Of a stretch of 64,000 bases of DNA, positions 24,374-33,909 are shown one piece after another (within the stretch, counting starts at the first letter, position 1; the number at the start of each line of letters is the position of its first letter). Position numbers and translations under genes: made by a program. Under the pieces are notes generated by a model that worked only from the letters and a program-made list of their open reading frames with translations, did no database searches and had not been told where the DNA came from. Origin of the DNA: a virus; IMG/VR virus record IMGVR_UViG_3300027365_000009, positions 1 through 64,000 of that record; one strand, given 5' to 3'.

Positions 24374-25267
24374 ATGAACGTTATTGATTATGTCCGTCGC
24401 CTTTCCCCGACGTACGAGCGCAAAGAAGTCATGGGTGTGCTCAAGCAACTGCGGGAAGAGCTTCGCGACTATACCCTGCCGGTTGCCAAAGACGCCCAAG
24501 AGGCGTTCATGGACCACACCTTCAAATCCGCCTATTCGCGTGAGCTGACTCAGGCACTGCGTAAGCGCGTGATGTTTCAAGGCAGTCCCATTGATCTGCT
24601 GACGATCTCATTGGAGCGCCTGGACGGTAATCTGGATATCCTGGAAAAGGAAGTCAAGCGACTGTTCTCTTTCCAGTTCTCCACGGCGAACATCACCTAC
24701 AACCGTGTGGCGCTGCTGCGCTACATTGAGTCAGCGTTGTTCTACACCAAATACTTCCGTAAGCTGCTGCTGCGTCTGGTGGCAGAAGAAGCCATCGCGC
24801 TGGGGAGTGCGGCCCCGCTGCGCTGGGCCAAAGCCGAGCGGATGTGGTTGGACGATAACCTGAAAGTCTTTGTGGAGCTCTACCCGGCGATCGGTAAGGA
24901 CTCCAAAGACCTTCTGAAGACGTTCCAGCAGACCTCTTCAGCTGAAGTGGATGAGGAAACCTTCGAGACTGCGCAGAAGGCGCTGGGGACCAAACTTGAC
25001 CCCATGAAACTGCATGGGCTGTCCGCCACCCGGTTTAACCCGATCTTCTCCATCGGGAAAGCCCTTGCCGAACTTAAGGTGAAGCGTTACCAGGCGGCCA
25101 AAGAAGAGCACCAAGCCCTTCAGCTTCGTCTCCAGGAACTGCGTGAAATCCAGGACGGGGGTAATACCAGTCCGAAACTGCAAAACCTGATTCACCACAC
25201 GGAGAATCGGATCGAGCAGCTGGATTACAACATCAGCAAGATCGAAGAAGAGAATCAACTCGACTGA
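24374..25267 (+). CDS. Hypothetical helical protein in structural operon
   Basis: This 297-residue helical protein is rich in charged coiled-coil segments, especially the C-terminus (ELKVKRYQAAKEEHQALQLR onward to ~297). No motif is recognised. GAGG precedes the ATG, 20 bp after the previous gene. A structural or assembly role fits the context. Confidence 0.8.
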   Translation: MNVIDYVRRLSPTYERKEVMGVLKQLREELRDYTLPVAKDAQEAFMDHTFKSAYSRELTQALRKRVMFQGSPIDLLTISLERLDGNLDILEKEVKRLFSFQFSTANITYNRVALLRYIESALFYTKYFRKLLLRLVAEEAIALGSAAPLRWAKAERMWLDDNLKVFVELYPAIGKDSKDLLKTFQQTSSAEVDEETFETAQKALGTKLDPMKLHGLSATRFNPIFSIGKALAELKVKRYQAAKEEHQALQLRLQELREIQDGGNTSPKLQNLIHHTENRIEQLDYNISKIEEENQLD

Positions 25268-25277
25268 GGAGGCACCC

Positions 25278-25817
25278 ATGGGCATGCCCAATAAAACGAA
25301 GGTGTTTCCTCGCGGTTACAGTGGCGGTCAGCAACAAAATGACCCGACCCACAGAAACCGTGGGGGTGACCCCCGCGTCACCGACTTGTGGCGTCAGTAC
25401 ACCTCACCGAATAACCAATCTTCCGCGTGGTCGTTCCGTCGGAAAGCGATCACGGTCGCTAAGCAAATGCTGGCGGGGCGTCCCAATTGGTTTATTCAGC
25501 AGGACACCAATGAGCTGGTAAGAGAATATAACTACCAGTTTCTGATTGACACCCTGCGATTCATTGGTACTGGGAAACGGCGGATTAGCATTCACGCGTG
25601 GCCGGATCTTCTCAGTAACCATCCGGTGGCAGGTCTGAACGACGTGTCAGAACGCCATGAAATCGCCGATGTGTTTGAACAACTGAAACTGACCACGTCG
25701 ATCGAAGCCATGCTCCAGCTCTGGTGCAGTCACCCCCATGGGTTCGATGATATGGTATGTACTTTGAACCTACTGTTTGGGGATCTTCCCCTGAAAGTGG
25801 AACAAAACGCCAGCTAA
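25278..25817 (+). CDS. Hypothetical 179-residue protein
   Basis: The basic, Gly/Gln-rich N-terminus (KVFPRGYSGGQQQND) is followed by a helical body with conserved-looking aromatic residues. GAGGAGGC precedes the start. It closes the three-gene group begun at 23224. Unknown function. Confidence 0.8.
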   Translation: MGMPNKTKVFPRGYSGGQQQNDPTHRNRGGDPRVTDLWRQYTSPNNQSSAWSFRRKAITVAKQMLAGRPNWFIQQDTNELVREYNYQFLIDTLRFIGTGKRRISIHAWPDLLSNHPVAGLNDVSERHEIADVFEQLKLTTSIEAMLQLWCSHPHGFDDMVCTLNLLFGDLPLKVEQNAS

Positions 25818-25850
25818 GCGTTTTTCCTTTACCTATCGATGGAGAATGAC

Positions 25851-27245
25851 ATGTCAACCCTTCTGAAGAACTGGCTGGAACAGTCCCAAGTGAGCCTGGA
25901 AGACTACGAGATGACTGATGGCGAGCAGAAGCTCGACGTCCACGTGGCCTCTGAGCCGAGCGTCGATCAAGAACTTGCCAAAATGGAAGAGTCCAAGCTC
26001 ACCCAGGACGAAATCCAGAAAGACTGTGAGGCCATGGTTGAAGCCCAGTCTGCCATGGAAGACTACGCCGACCTGCTGAGCCACGCTCTGGAGAACGGGG
26101 GTCTGAACGATCAGGCCGCGGCCTTCATGCGCCTGGGCATGGAGCGCTATGAAGCGATGTTCGGCCTGGAAGAGCCGCTGACTCCGTCCGTAGAAGCCTT
26201 TGGTGGTAGCGCCTCTCGTCAGCACTCCACTCAGGTCTCCCTGGAGTCCATCTCCGAGACCCTGAAGAAGTCCTGGGAAGCCATCAAGCGCGCCCTGACG
26301 GCCCTGATCAACGCCGTCAAGGACGTCTATGCCAAGGCAACCAACGCCGCCGGCCGTCTGGAGAAGCGAGCTAACGCGCTGCGGGCGAAAGCTCAGCAGG
26401 CCAAAGGCAAGACCCCGAAGGAAGACAAGATCAGCATCTCCGGTGCCGGTAAGCTGTACGCCGATGGCGTGTGGAAGGGCGACGATGTATCCATGGTTGC
26501 CGGCTTCATGACCTACGGCCTGGGTAAGTTCCCGGAGATCGCCATCAAGTACGCCCAATCGGTGGCAAACACTGTGGGTCAGATCAAGCCCGAGTCGGTT
26601 TCCAAGCAGACCGCGGCGACCGTACTGAAGATGTCCGACACCATGCTCAGTGACTTCAAGGGCACCGCCTCTCCGTCTGACGATAAGCGCTTCCCTGGCG
26701 ATACCGAAGTCAAGCATTCCGAAATCCTGCCGGGTAACATGGCACTGTATCTGTCTCAGCCGGCGGTGAAGGGCGACGAGATCGCCGCCCTCAAGAAGCT
26801 GGCATCCAACCTGCGCGCCGATATGCTGGCCGTGCCGGGTGCGAAGGCCGGTGAGAAGAGCCATGAAATCACTGTGGCGACTCCTGACGTACTGGCCAAC
26901 CGTGCTGGTCAAATCGCAAACGCTGCCGGCATGATCAAGAAAGCCAGCACCAACGGCGACAAGATCAAGAAGGTTGTCGATGACCTGATGAAGGCAGGTG
27001 ATGCGCTCAAGGAGAAGGCCGATAAGGCTGAGCTCAACGACGAGCAGAAGAAGACCATCGATGCTATCCTGCGTGGTATGGTTGCCATTCAGCGCCTGCT
27101 CGGTGGTACCATCAACGGTATCATCGCGTACGGTGTGCGTACCCTGAACGCCCAGCTTGGTGTTGTAGAGCGCCAGCTTGCGACTTACAAGGTCGAGGCC
27201 ACCGCGGGCGACGAAAACCTGCCGGCGAAGAAAGACGACGAGTAA
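25851..27245 (+). CDS. Abundant inner-head-type protein with propeptide
   Basis: This 464-residue protein starts at ATG 25851 (MSTLLKNWLEQSQVS); GGAG at 25840 supports this over the ATG at 25839. Residues ~1-125 form an acidic helical propeptide-like region ending in a VSLESISE site, followed by a basic helical domain (ALTALINAVKDVYAKATNAA). It has the same layout as the protein at 28548, including an ALENGGLNDQAAAF segment matching GLENGQFSPQFAAA there, so the two are paralogs. Codon bias is extreme and close to that of the major capsid gene, which implies very high expression. Followed by a strong terminator. Confidence 0.8.
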   Translation: MSTLLKNWLEQSQVSLEDYEMTDGEQKLDVHVASEPSVDQELAKMEESKLTQDEIQKDCEAMVEAQSAMEDYADLLSHALENGGLNDQAAAFMRLGMERYEAMFGLEEPLTPSVEAFGGSASRQHSTQVSLESISETLKKSWEAIKRALTALINAVKDVYAKATNAAGRLEKRANALRAKAQQAKGKTPKEDKISISGAGKLYADGVWKGDDVSMVAGFMTYGLGKFPEIAIKYAQSVANTVGQIKPESVSKQTAATVLKMSDTMLSDFKGTASPSDDKRFPGDTEVKHSEILPGNMALYLSQPAVKGDEIAALKKLASNLRADMLAVPGAKAGEKSHEITVATPDVLANRAGQIANAAGMIKKASTNGDKIKKVVDDLMKAGDALKEKADKAELNDEQKKTIDAILRGMVAIQRLLGGTINGIIAYGVRTLNAQLGVVERQLATYKVEATAGDENLPAKKDDE

Positions 27246-27262
27246 GTCGTTATCGGTGTCAC

Positions 27263-27288
27263 GGGAGGCCCTTGGGGCCTCCCTTTGT
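27263..27288 (+). terminator. Rho-independent terminator
   Basis: The stem GGGAGGCC / GGCCTCCC (27263-27270 / 27276-27283) is followed by TTTG. It lies between the inner-head-type gene and the gene at 27301. Confidence 0.8.
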
Positions 27289-27300
27289 TGGGAGTTGCCT

Positions 27301-28485
27301 ATGCCCCCCGTCGCTGATTATTACGACGACGTCCGTGACGAACCCAAACCCATCACGGAAGAATACGATTCCGTCGCCGATGACCCCACCGTCGATCCGG
27401 AACGATTAGCAAAGCTCCTTGAACAGCCCACCGACACAGCACGTCATGTCCTACGTCTGATGGACGGAGTTGAGAGTTACCACCCTCCGCTGTTTGAGGA
27501 CATTGAAGACGGACTACTGTTACCGGGCTTTGAAGGGTTTAAAGACACGCTTCATGATCTGTGGGAACGTATCAAGCAATGGCTTGCTGCGGTACGGCGT
27601 TGGATCATGGATGACGGTCGTCAAGCGGACATTGCATTAAATGCACTGTCACTGCAGTGTGAAAACCTGAAAGTTGATACCCGAGCTAAGTTGTCAAGCC
27701 AACAGAGCGGTCAGTTTAAGATCAAGGGACGCATTACGTCACTTTCGGTGTTCTACGCACCGCCACGCGATATCGGTCAATTGATCTCGAACCTGCGGAT
27801 GATGAACCGTTTTATGGGCGATTATCTGAATCTGGTTGATCGCCAGATGTTGGGTAACGTAGGACGTGTGGCTGTACGGGTGAGCCAACTTGATCCAGCA
27901 AGGTTGTTTGCCCCGGATCTTGAAGACTTGGCGGTGGAGTTACGACGAATGGCTCCTGAGAACGCCATCACGTCACTTAATCTCCAGCCCGTGAAAGGCT
28001 CATCTCGGCGGTATAGTTCGCTGCACCTCATGGGCAATTTGAGACTGATCTACCAGCCCGGTGGAGACGCTCGGGGGATGTCCCGTGTACTGTCTCAGAC
28101 ACTGCGTTTGATGCACTCGGATATCAACCCACGTCCCATGCCACCAGAGATCACCTTCTCGAAGTTCGGACGCATCCAGAGCGATCAACTGCTTCAGTGG
28201 GTAGGGACATCGATTGACCAGTTGAAACACCATACTCAGCCTGCCATGCGGAAACGGCGGATGCGTAGCCTTGAAGAAATGGAAATGGCAGTGGATAGGT
28301 TTATCCAAAAGACAGATCAGCTGACCGATACTGACACTCAAGGTCATCGTGAACTTATCCGACAGGTCGTACAGACGGGAAGAAGCGTTAACGATTGGTT
28401 GAACAATCCGTACCATGGTATGATTGCCAATCACATACGGAGTCTTCGTGCTGCGTTGATGGTTTGTCGAATGAACGTATCCTGA
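27301..28485 (+). CDS. Inner-head-type virion protein
   Basis: This ~394-residue protein starts at the ATG after the terminator. A longer frame from 27178 would run through the preceding gene and terminator. The acidic N-terminus (YYDDVRDEPKPITEEYDSV) gives way to LLLPGFEGFKDTLHDLWERI and a basic helical body, matching the layout of its neighbours but with a less clear cleavage site (PGFEG). No other motif. Probably in the same functional group as the genes at 17914, 25851 and 28548. Confidence 0.7.
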   Translation: MPPVADYYDDVRDEPKPITEEYDSVADDPTVDPERLAKLLEQPTDTARHVLRLMDGVESYHPPLFEDIEDGLLLPGFEGFKDTLHDLWERIKQWLAAVRRWIMDDGRQADIALNALSLQCENLKVDTRAKLSSQQSGQFKIKGRITSLSVFYAPPRDIGQLISNLRMMNRFMGDYLNLVDRQMLGNVGRVAVRVSQLDPARLFAPDLEDLAVELRRMAPENAITSLNLQPVKGSSRRYSSLHLMGNLRLIYQPGGDARGMSRVLSQTLRLMHSDINPRPMPPEITFSKFGRIQSDQLLQWVGTSIDQLKHHTQPAMRKRRMRSLEEMEMAVDRFIQKTDQLTDTDTQGHRELIRQVVQTGRSVNDWLNNPYHGMIANHIRSLRAALMVCRMNVS

Positions 28486-28547
28486 TCTTATAGCGGGTTT
28501 AACCGACCATAAGGTCTTGTTGTAACACACACCAGGAGAATTCTCCC

Positions 28548-29951
28548 ATGAGTCTGATTCGTGATTACCTGTCCATGGAAAGCCATGGCGATGACGATGC
28601 CCCGAACGTCAACGTGGAAGTCGAAGTTGAGGTGGAAGTCCCGGAAGTTCAAGAGGTTTCCGAGGAGGAAGAATACGAAGCTGATGATCACCTGGACGAA
28701 TCTGAAGGTGAACGTCGCGAAATTGAATCGGCCATGGAGTCATTTGATCTCATGGTGGCCGAAGCCGAAAGCGGAATAGCTTCTCTCGAACACTACCAGG
28801 AAGTACTGGAGTTCGGTCTGGAGAATGGGCAGTTTTCTCCCCAATTCGCTGCGGCGGTGAATCATCAGCTGAGTCAGTATCGCGACATCTTTGGTGACCA
28901 GTGCTTGGGCGCTTCGCTTGAAGACTATGGTCACGATAATCTTCAGGCCTATTACGAGGTCTCGCTGGAAGGGGTGAAGGAAACCATCTCCAAGATGGGC
29001 AACGCCATTTCTTCTGCCGCCAGTGGTCTCACCAAAACCATCACGTCGCTGGGTACGAACGAACGTGCGGCAGATGCCATCAACAAGAAAGCAGATGCAT
29101 TGCTCAACAAGCGGGCATTTGAGGATTCTACCAAAATTTCTCTCTCCGGAGGAATGGCTAAAGCATTTAATTTTGACGGCGTTATTCCCGACGACATCGC
29201 AAAAGCCATGATTACCGATCAACGGTCTATCGACCTTCTGATCAGCAAATTCCTTCCGGCCACCAGTAAGTACGCCGAAAAAGCACTGGAGGAGTTAGTA
29301 AAAGCAATCAATGCCGACGCCCCCGATGGTCCCGCAAAAGCCATCATTGGTACGAAACTCCCCCGCGTGGAACTGTCCGAAAATGTGACTTCGGGCAAGG
29401 CCCTTTTAGGTTACCGCGTCAATGTGGTGGTGCCCGAGCGCGATGCGATCAACTCCAAGCAGATTAAGGAGATTACATCCGCAGTCGCTAAAGGAAAGAA
29501 AGTGTTCGTCCCGGTTAAGGCCAAGGAAAAGAAAGAGATCACCGTTACCCGCGCCCAAGCCGAATCGATTGCACGTTCCGCCAAAGTGTACGCGGAGCTT
29601 CTTCGTAAGTTGTCTAAAGACGCTAAGAAGAACCTGAAGCAGCAAGCAGAGGCGTTTAAGAAACAGGCAGTTAAAGATGACCATGGTACCATGGCCACTC
29701 AAAATCGTGGTAATGCGCTTTTCGGCAACTACCTCGATAAACAGAAGGGTAAAGTGGTTGACACTTCTGAAAAGAATGTTGCGCTCAACGCCATGGTTCA
29801 GTTAGTAAATGCTGCCGCGAAAGAATCGCCCCGGGCGTACATGCAACTCTCTTCCATGATTGAGGGCAAGGCAAAGGCGGCTCTCAAACTGGCCAGCCGT
29901 GCCACCGGAAGTAAGAAAGGCGAAGACGACGAAAAGAAAGACGACGAGTGA
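28548..29951 (+). CDS. Inner-head-type protein, paralog of the 25851 gene
   Basis: This 467-residue protein has a very acidic Val/Glu-rich N-terminus (VNVEVEVEVEVPEVQ) and a GLENGQFSPQFAAA segment shared with the 25851 gene. A SLEDY site and a VSLEGVKETI site follow, then a helical Lys-rich mature domain. The C-terminus is Lys/Asp-rich (KKGEDDEKKDDE), as in the 25851 product (KKDDE end). AGGAG precedes the ATG. The SLE sites suggest removal of ~150 residues by a prohead protease. Confidence 0.8.
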   Translation: MSLIRDYLSMESHGDDDAPNVNVEVEVEVEVPEVQEVSEEEEYEADDHLDESEGERREIESAMESFDLMVAEAESGIASLEHYQEVLEFGLENGQFSPQFAAAVNHQLSQYRDIFGDQCLGASLEDYGHDNLQAYYEVSLEGVKETISKMGNAISSAASGLTKTITSLGTNERAADAINKKADALLNKRAFEDSTKISLSGGMAKAFNFDGVIPDDIAKAMITDQRSIDLLISKFLPATSKYAEKALEELVKAINADAPDGPAKAIIGTKLPRVELSENVTSGKALLGYRVNVVVPERDAINSKQIKEITSAVAKGKKVFVPVKAKEKKEITVTRAQAESIARSAKVYAELLRKLSKDAKKNLKQQAEAFKKQAVKDDHGTMATQNRGNALFGNYLDKQKGKVVDTSEKNVALNAMVQLVNAAAKESPRAYMQLSSMIEGKAKAALKLASRATGSKKGEDDEKKDDE

Positions 29952-29981
29952 TCACACTCTGAGACTTTCGTATGTATAGAC

Positions 29982-30008
29982 GAGGCCGCCTTCCGGGGCG
30001 GCCTCTCT
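29982..30008 (+). terminator. Rho-independent terminator (shared type)
   Basis: A 9-bp GC stem (GAGGCCGCC / GGCGGCCTC) with a TTCCGG loop. The same element recurs after the major capsid gene at 45241-45264, base for base across the whole hairpin. Confidence 0.8.
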
Positions 30009-30053
30009 GTCGTGATCTTATGATTCCGACCCTTTTGACAATGGAGGTTGACC

Positions 30054-31907
30054 ATGCCCCACGCCCTGGTGACGTTACCCGACGTCTACGAATCCGTGAC
30101 CCGACGGGTGGCGGTCACAGCCACCGAACAACTGGCTAAGGTAATGCGACTGCCTGGCGACACCCAGGTCTATCTGCCCGGCAACACAGAAAGTGTGCCG
30201 ATGAACGGTGGTTCGTTCGGTGAATGCTGGGACCCGAAAGTTCGCTACCCGGCCGAAGCCCGTCTGGTGGTACGCTATAACGAATCTATCAATGAGGACA
30301 ACGTCCTCGCCGTCGCGGTAAACAAACCACAGCACATGCCGTTATTCCACGATGAGCATCGCGATATTGTCATTCGTCCGGTGTACCGCTATGTCGCGCT
30401 GGCCATTACCCTGGAATACACCGCGCCCAACATCACGATCGCCCAACGTTGGGTGGATGAGATGCGTTCCCGCATTTCCATGTATCGGGCAGAGCTTTAC
30501 CAGGATCTAGAGTATCACTACGCGATCCCCGAGCCAGTATGGACCCTACTTCACCATCTCCATGACACCATGGAGTCATCGACCACCCCCACAGGGAAGG
30601 CATTTGATGAGTGGTTTGAAGCCAGTCGTATGACCCCGGTGAAAACGGCGACGACGCTGGCGGGTACGTCCCCCACCAAGGTGATCCCGGAACACCAGTA
30701 TGAGGTATTAGGGTGGTTTGACTTCACAGCGACCCCACCGACCCCGGAAAAGGACAGTCATGATTCAGGGTCATATACGTCGTCCATCACATATACACTC
30801 CATTACAACCGTCCGGTGCAAATGTACTGTCAGTATCCAATACTGATTCACAATAATCCGGTAGATGCCCAATTTCGCCCAGAGAAGGCGTATGAAACGT
30901 TTAAGACCATTGACCGGAAGGTGAGTACCCGTAAGGGGTCTTTCGACGCCATGCTGGCTCAGATGGACGCTGAGGGGGTACCCTACATCCATTACCCCGA
31001 TTTTGATGACTGGGTACCGAAATTTGTCCCCAGTGAGCGGCTGACGTTCTTTACTGGCCTGTTAATGATCACCCCGGACGATCCTTATACCTTGATCGAC
31101 TTGTCCAACCTGGGTGATATGATGTTCTCACCCTTCTTCCTGGAATACTTCTATACTCAGGGAGATAAAATTTTCGATCGTAGCGACAGTATCTTCGAGT
31201 TCCGACTCTATGAGAATAACACGCTAAGGACCATTGAGAAGTTAACATTAGATGGTGTTACGGTCAAATCCAAAGAGGCCCTTGACCCGACCAAGTACTA
31301 CCATTTACAAATCTCGCTGAAACGTAACTGGACGGTGGTCTCTCAGAACGCAATTCAATGCCTACGTCGGTATCCCACAGTGACCTACTGGGCATTGCGT
31401 GCCGTGGGAGTTAAGCTAGCCGATCGACCGCTGACCATGATGAAAACCCTGGGGAACCTACGGCCCCGTCCCGTGTCTGACGAGTGTCCCGGTGAGGGTA
31501 GCATCATCGGACCACCTCAGTGGACTTACAGTCCCCCCAATGGGGTTATGGACCCACCCAAGGGATGGGAAGACTGGCCCGGCGGGACATGGCCTTGGCC
31601 GTGGTTGGGCGAGGAGTGGGTTGGTATTACGTGGCCAGGGAGCGTCCCCGATGGATGGTTAGAAACACCATGGCCTGAGTTTAGCTACTCTGACACCGAC
31701 GGCGGTAACAACGACACCGTCATTTGGCCAGGGATTCATTACCCCGGACATGGTAGTTTCCCCACGGGGGTGATCACCGACAAGGACATTCAAGACGCCG
31801 TTCAAGAAACCGGAAATAACCCCAACGGACCAATCGACCGTTGGCGGGTAGGTCCAATGACCGTTATGTATAGTGAGATTTTAACACGCAAAGTGTTTGG
31901 CAAATAG
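30054..31907 (+). CDS. Virion protein with Trp-rich C-terminus
   Basis: This ~617-residue protein starts at the ATG after GGAGG. The body is beta-rich with many aromatic residues. The stretch from residue ~485 to ~570 is unusual: repeated W-P motifs (WEDWPGGTWPWPWLGEEW and TWPGSVPDGWLETPWPEF) separated by Gly/Pro. This is compatible with a surface or adhesive region. It is followed in the same operon by genes at 31918, 33328 and 33900. No enzymatic motif. Confidence 0.75.
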   Translation: MPHALVTLPDVYESVTRRVAVTATEQLAKVMRLPGDTQVYLPGNTESVPMNGGSFGECWDPKVRYPAEARLVVRYNESINEDNVLAVAVNKPQHMPLFHDEHRDIVIRPVYRYVALAITLEYTAPNITIAQRWVDEMRSRISMYRAELYQDLEYHYAIPEPVWTLLHHLHDTMESSTTPTGKAFDEWFEASRMTPVKTATTLAGTSPTKVIPEHQYEVLGWFDFTATPPTPEKDSHDSGSYTSSITYTLHYNRPVQMYCQYPILIHNNPVDAQFRPEKAYETFKTIDRKVSTRKGSFDAMLAQMDAEGVPYIHYPDFDDWVPKFVPSERLTFFTGLLMITPDDPYTLIDLSNLGDMMFSPFFLEYFYTQGDKIFDRSDSIFEFRLYENNTLRTIEKLTLDGVTVKSKEALDPTKYYHLQISLKRNWTVVSQNAIQCLRRYPTVTYWALRAVGVKLADRPLTMMKTLGNLRPRPVSDECPGEGSIIGPPQWTYSPPNGVMDPPKGWEDWPGGTWPWPWLGEEWVGITWPGSVPDGWLETPWPEFSYSDTDGGNNDTVIWPGIHYPGHGSFPTGVITDKDIQDAVQETGNNPNGPIDRWRVGPMTVMYSEILTRKVFGK

Positions 31908-31917
31908 GACATGACTC

Positions 31918-33318
31918 ATGGCACTTTTTAACGACAAACCTGAGGAAACGCAGGATACACCCCCTGCCGTAAAACCTCGAATTGATCCCGAAGCCTTTGA
32001 TGGGATTACGGTTGATACCGAATACACCCCTTCATCGGCATTGTTGACTTGGGTGGAAGGGTCCAATTGGACCGTGGATTACTTCTCCCAAGTGTTGGGA
32101 AGTGATAGTGAGCCAACCCCCCAGGACATCAACCGCGACCCCATCTACCAGCAGTACAAACGGATTAAGGGGATGGACCTTAAGGTCACCTCCCCGCTGA
32201 CATTCACCCAAGACCCTCAGCTCCGTCATATGGAGGTGCGGGGGTCGGGCATTACCTACCCCTTCCTGGTCCCTAACAAAGGCGACATGTTTGTGGCCGA
32301 TGTCGGTGACGGTCGGGTAGGGGTATTCACAGTGACCGAGGCGGTGCGCTCCACGATTCTACGTGATAGCGTCTACACTGTCGAATACATCATGGTCGCA
32401 GAGCTTGACCAGGCCCGTCTTAAAGACCTGGAACGCAAGACCATTGAGACGTATCACTACTCTCAGGATTCTTTAATCCGGGGATGTGGTCCGTTTGTTA
32501 CTGAGCAGGAGAAAACCCGTTCGAGTCGGTACCTGGAACTTCGACAGGAGCTGATTTCTCGGTACCTGACGGATTTCTTGAGTCAGGAACACTCAACACT
32601 GCTGGTACCTGACCAACTACGAAAAACGTATGACCATTTCGTCACGAAGGCGGTATTGGCGTTGGTGGGTACTCAGGACGATATGCGTGTACGGCGTATC
32701 CGTGAACTCAATGTCACTGCCGAGCCCGTAATGTCACAACCCACTTTTTGGGATGCGCTTTTACGGCTTGACGATTCACGTCTGTACGGGGTATCGCAGA
32801 AGGCGACGTGTCTTTCGACGAACTACTTCAAAGGACGACCGACGCTTCAAGCCATCGGGTATACCGGCATTCCTCGTCTGGTGTATCCCATGGATGCCCC
32901 AACAGATGTTGACTCCCAATACGACAGTGAAGACGTTTCCGTTCCAGAAGGCATCCCATTCCGTGAAGGGCGTCCACGCCGTCCTTTATCTGGCACCCAC
33001 AGAAGTCAATCCGAAAGAAACTTGATCTTCTTTCAGACCACCCCAATGAGCTATGGTTTAGAGCCATGGAAGATCCCAGCCGACATTCATCCGGTGGTCA
33101 AGGACGAATATTACGCACTGTCCGGTGCCTTTTATAGCGACAAAAAGGACTACCAGTCGAAGCTCGAACAGCTGATCTGGCAAGCCCTTCGTAATGAGGC
33201 ATTGAACCTCGACCAGTTAGATGCGGTGGTCGAACGTTGTCGGGATTGGGATAACCTCGAGCGCTTCTACTATCATCCGATATTGTTTGCTCTACTTCAG
33301 TTAGGTCGTCAACAATAA
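31918..33318 (+). CDS. Virion structural protein (466 residues)
   Basis: No domain is recognised. A beta-rich N-terminal half (VTSPLTFTQDPQLRHMEVRG, GDMFVADVGDGRVGVFTV) resembles tail or baseplate proteins. It sits 10 bp after the previous gene and 9 bp before the next, in an operon 30054-35249. Assignment is from context only. Confidence 0.75.
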   Translation: MALFNDKPEETQDTPPAVKPRIDPEAFDGITVDTEYTPSSALLTWVEGSNWTVDYFSQVLGSDSEPTPQDINRDPIYQQYKRIKGMDLKVTSPLTFTQDPQLRHMEVRGSGITYPFLVPNKGDMFVADVGDGRVGVFTVTEAVRSTILRDSVYTVEYIMVAELDQARLKDLERKTIETYHYSQDSLIRGCGPFVTEQEKTRSSRYLELRQELISRYLTDFLSQEHSTLLVPDQLRKTYDHFVTKAVLALVGTQDDMRVRRIRELNVTAEPVMSQPTFWDALLRLDDSRLYGVSQKATCLSTNYFKGRPTLQAIGYTGIPRLVYPMDAPTDVDSQYDSEDVSVPEGIPFREGRPRRPLSGTHRSQSERNLIFFQTTPMSYGLEPWKIPADIHPVVKDEYYALSGAFYSDKKDYQSKLEQLIWQALRNEALNLDQLDAVVERCRDWDNLERFYYHPILFALLQLGRQQ

Positions 33319-33327
33319 GGAGGTACC

Positions 33328-33909
33328 ATGTCAGAGAAGAAACATACGGCCGCATGGCGACTTTTCCATATCAAGTACGCCGTTAGGGTTCCTCAACTGT
33401 TCATGTACGGGAAGCCGTATCTCGAAAAACATGGCTACCACGTATCGGGCGATCATGGTCTTGATAATGACCGGTTGATGGAATCGACGGTGGTGCGTCA
33501 AACGGCAGCCGGTCTTGCGATCCTTCATGAGGAAGGGGCACCGATTGACATTGTCGATATTCGGGACAGTGTGACGATCTATGACGACATCCAAGAACAC
33601 CTGAGGGACTGGGAGCGTCTTTCTCGTAACGGCGCGCACCCAGGCGACTTCCCCCCATTAGAAGATTTCCGAATGCTGGAGGCGGTTGCCATGGCGCTAC
33701 ACGAAACCGCTAAACATTACGAACCCAACGAAGTGACAGACAACGGACTTCGGGATCGGTTGATGAACATGAACCGTCGCCGTAATCCGGTTCGTACCGA
33801 GCGTTACTTACGCAACCGTATCGTCAATGATCAGGGTGAGCTCAAGCCTTATGTGTCCATCGTGGATCGAATTGAGGAGCGGTTAGTGGGAGGCCAGACA
33901 TGGCTGTAG
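33328..33909 (+). CDS. Hypothetical 193-residue protein
   Basis: This is a helical protein with several His residues and no motif I recognise. AAGGAGG precedes the ATG, and the end overlaps the next gene by 10 bp, indicating coupling. It may be a small structural component. Confidence 0.8.
   Translation: MSEKKHTAAWRLFHIKYAVRVPQLFMYGKPYLEKHGYHVSGDHGLDNDRLMESTVVRQTAAGLAILHEEGAPIDIVDIRDSVTIYDDIQEHLRDWERLSRNGAHPGDFPPLEDFRMLEAVAMALHETAKHYEPNEVTDNGLRDRLMNMNRRRNPVRTERYLRNRIVNDQGELKPYVSIVDRIEERLVGGQTWL

Noticed and set aside
25854-26912. A 352-codon minus-strand open frame opposite the 25851 gene
   Set aside because: Same effect of extreme codon bias; it has no start signal and no recognisable protein.
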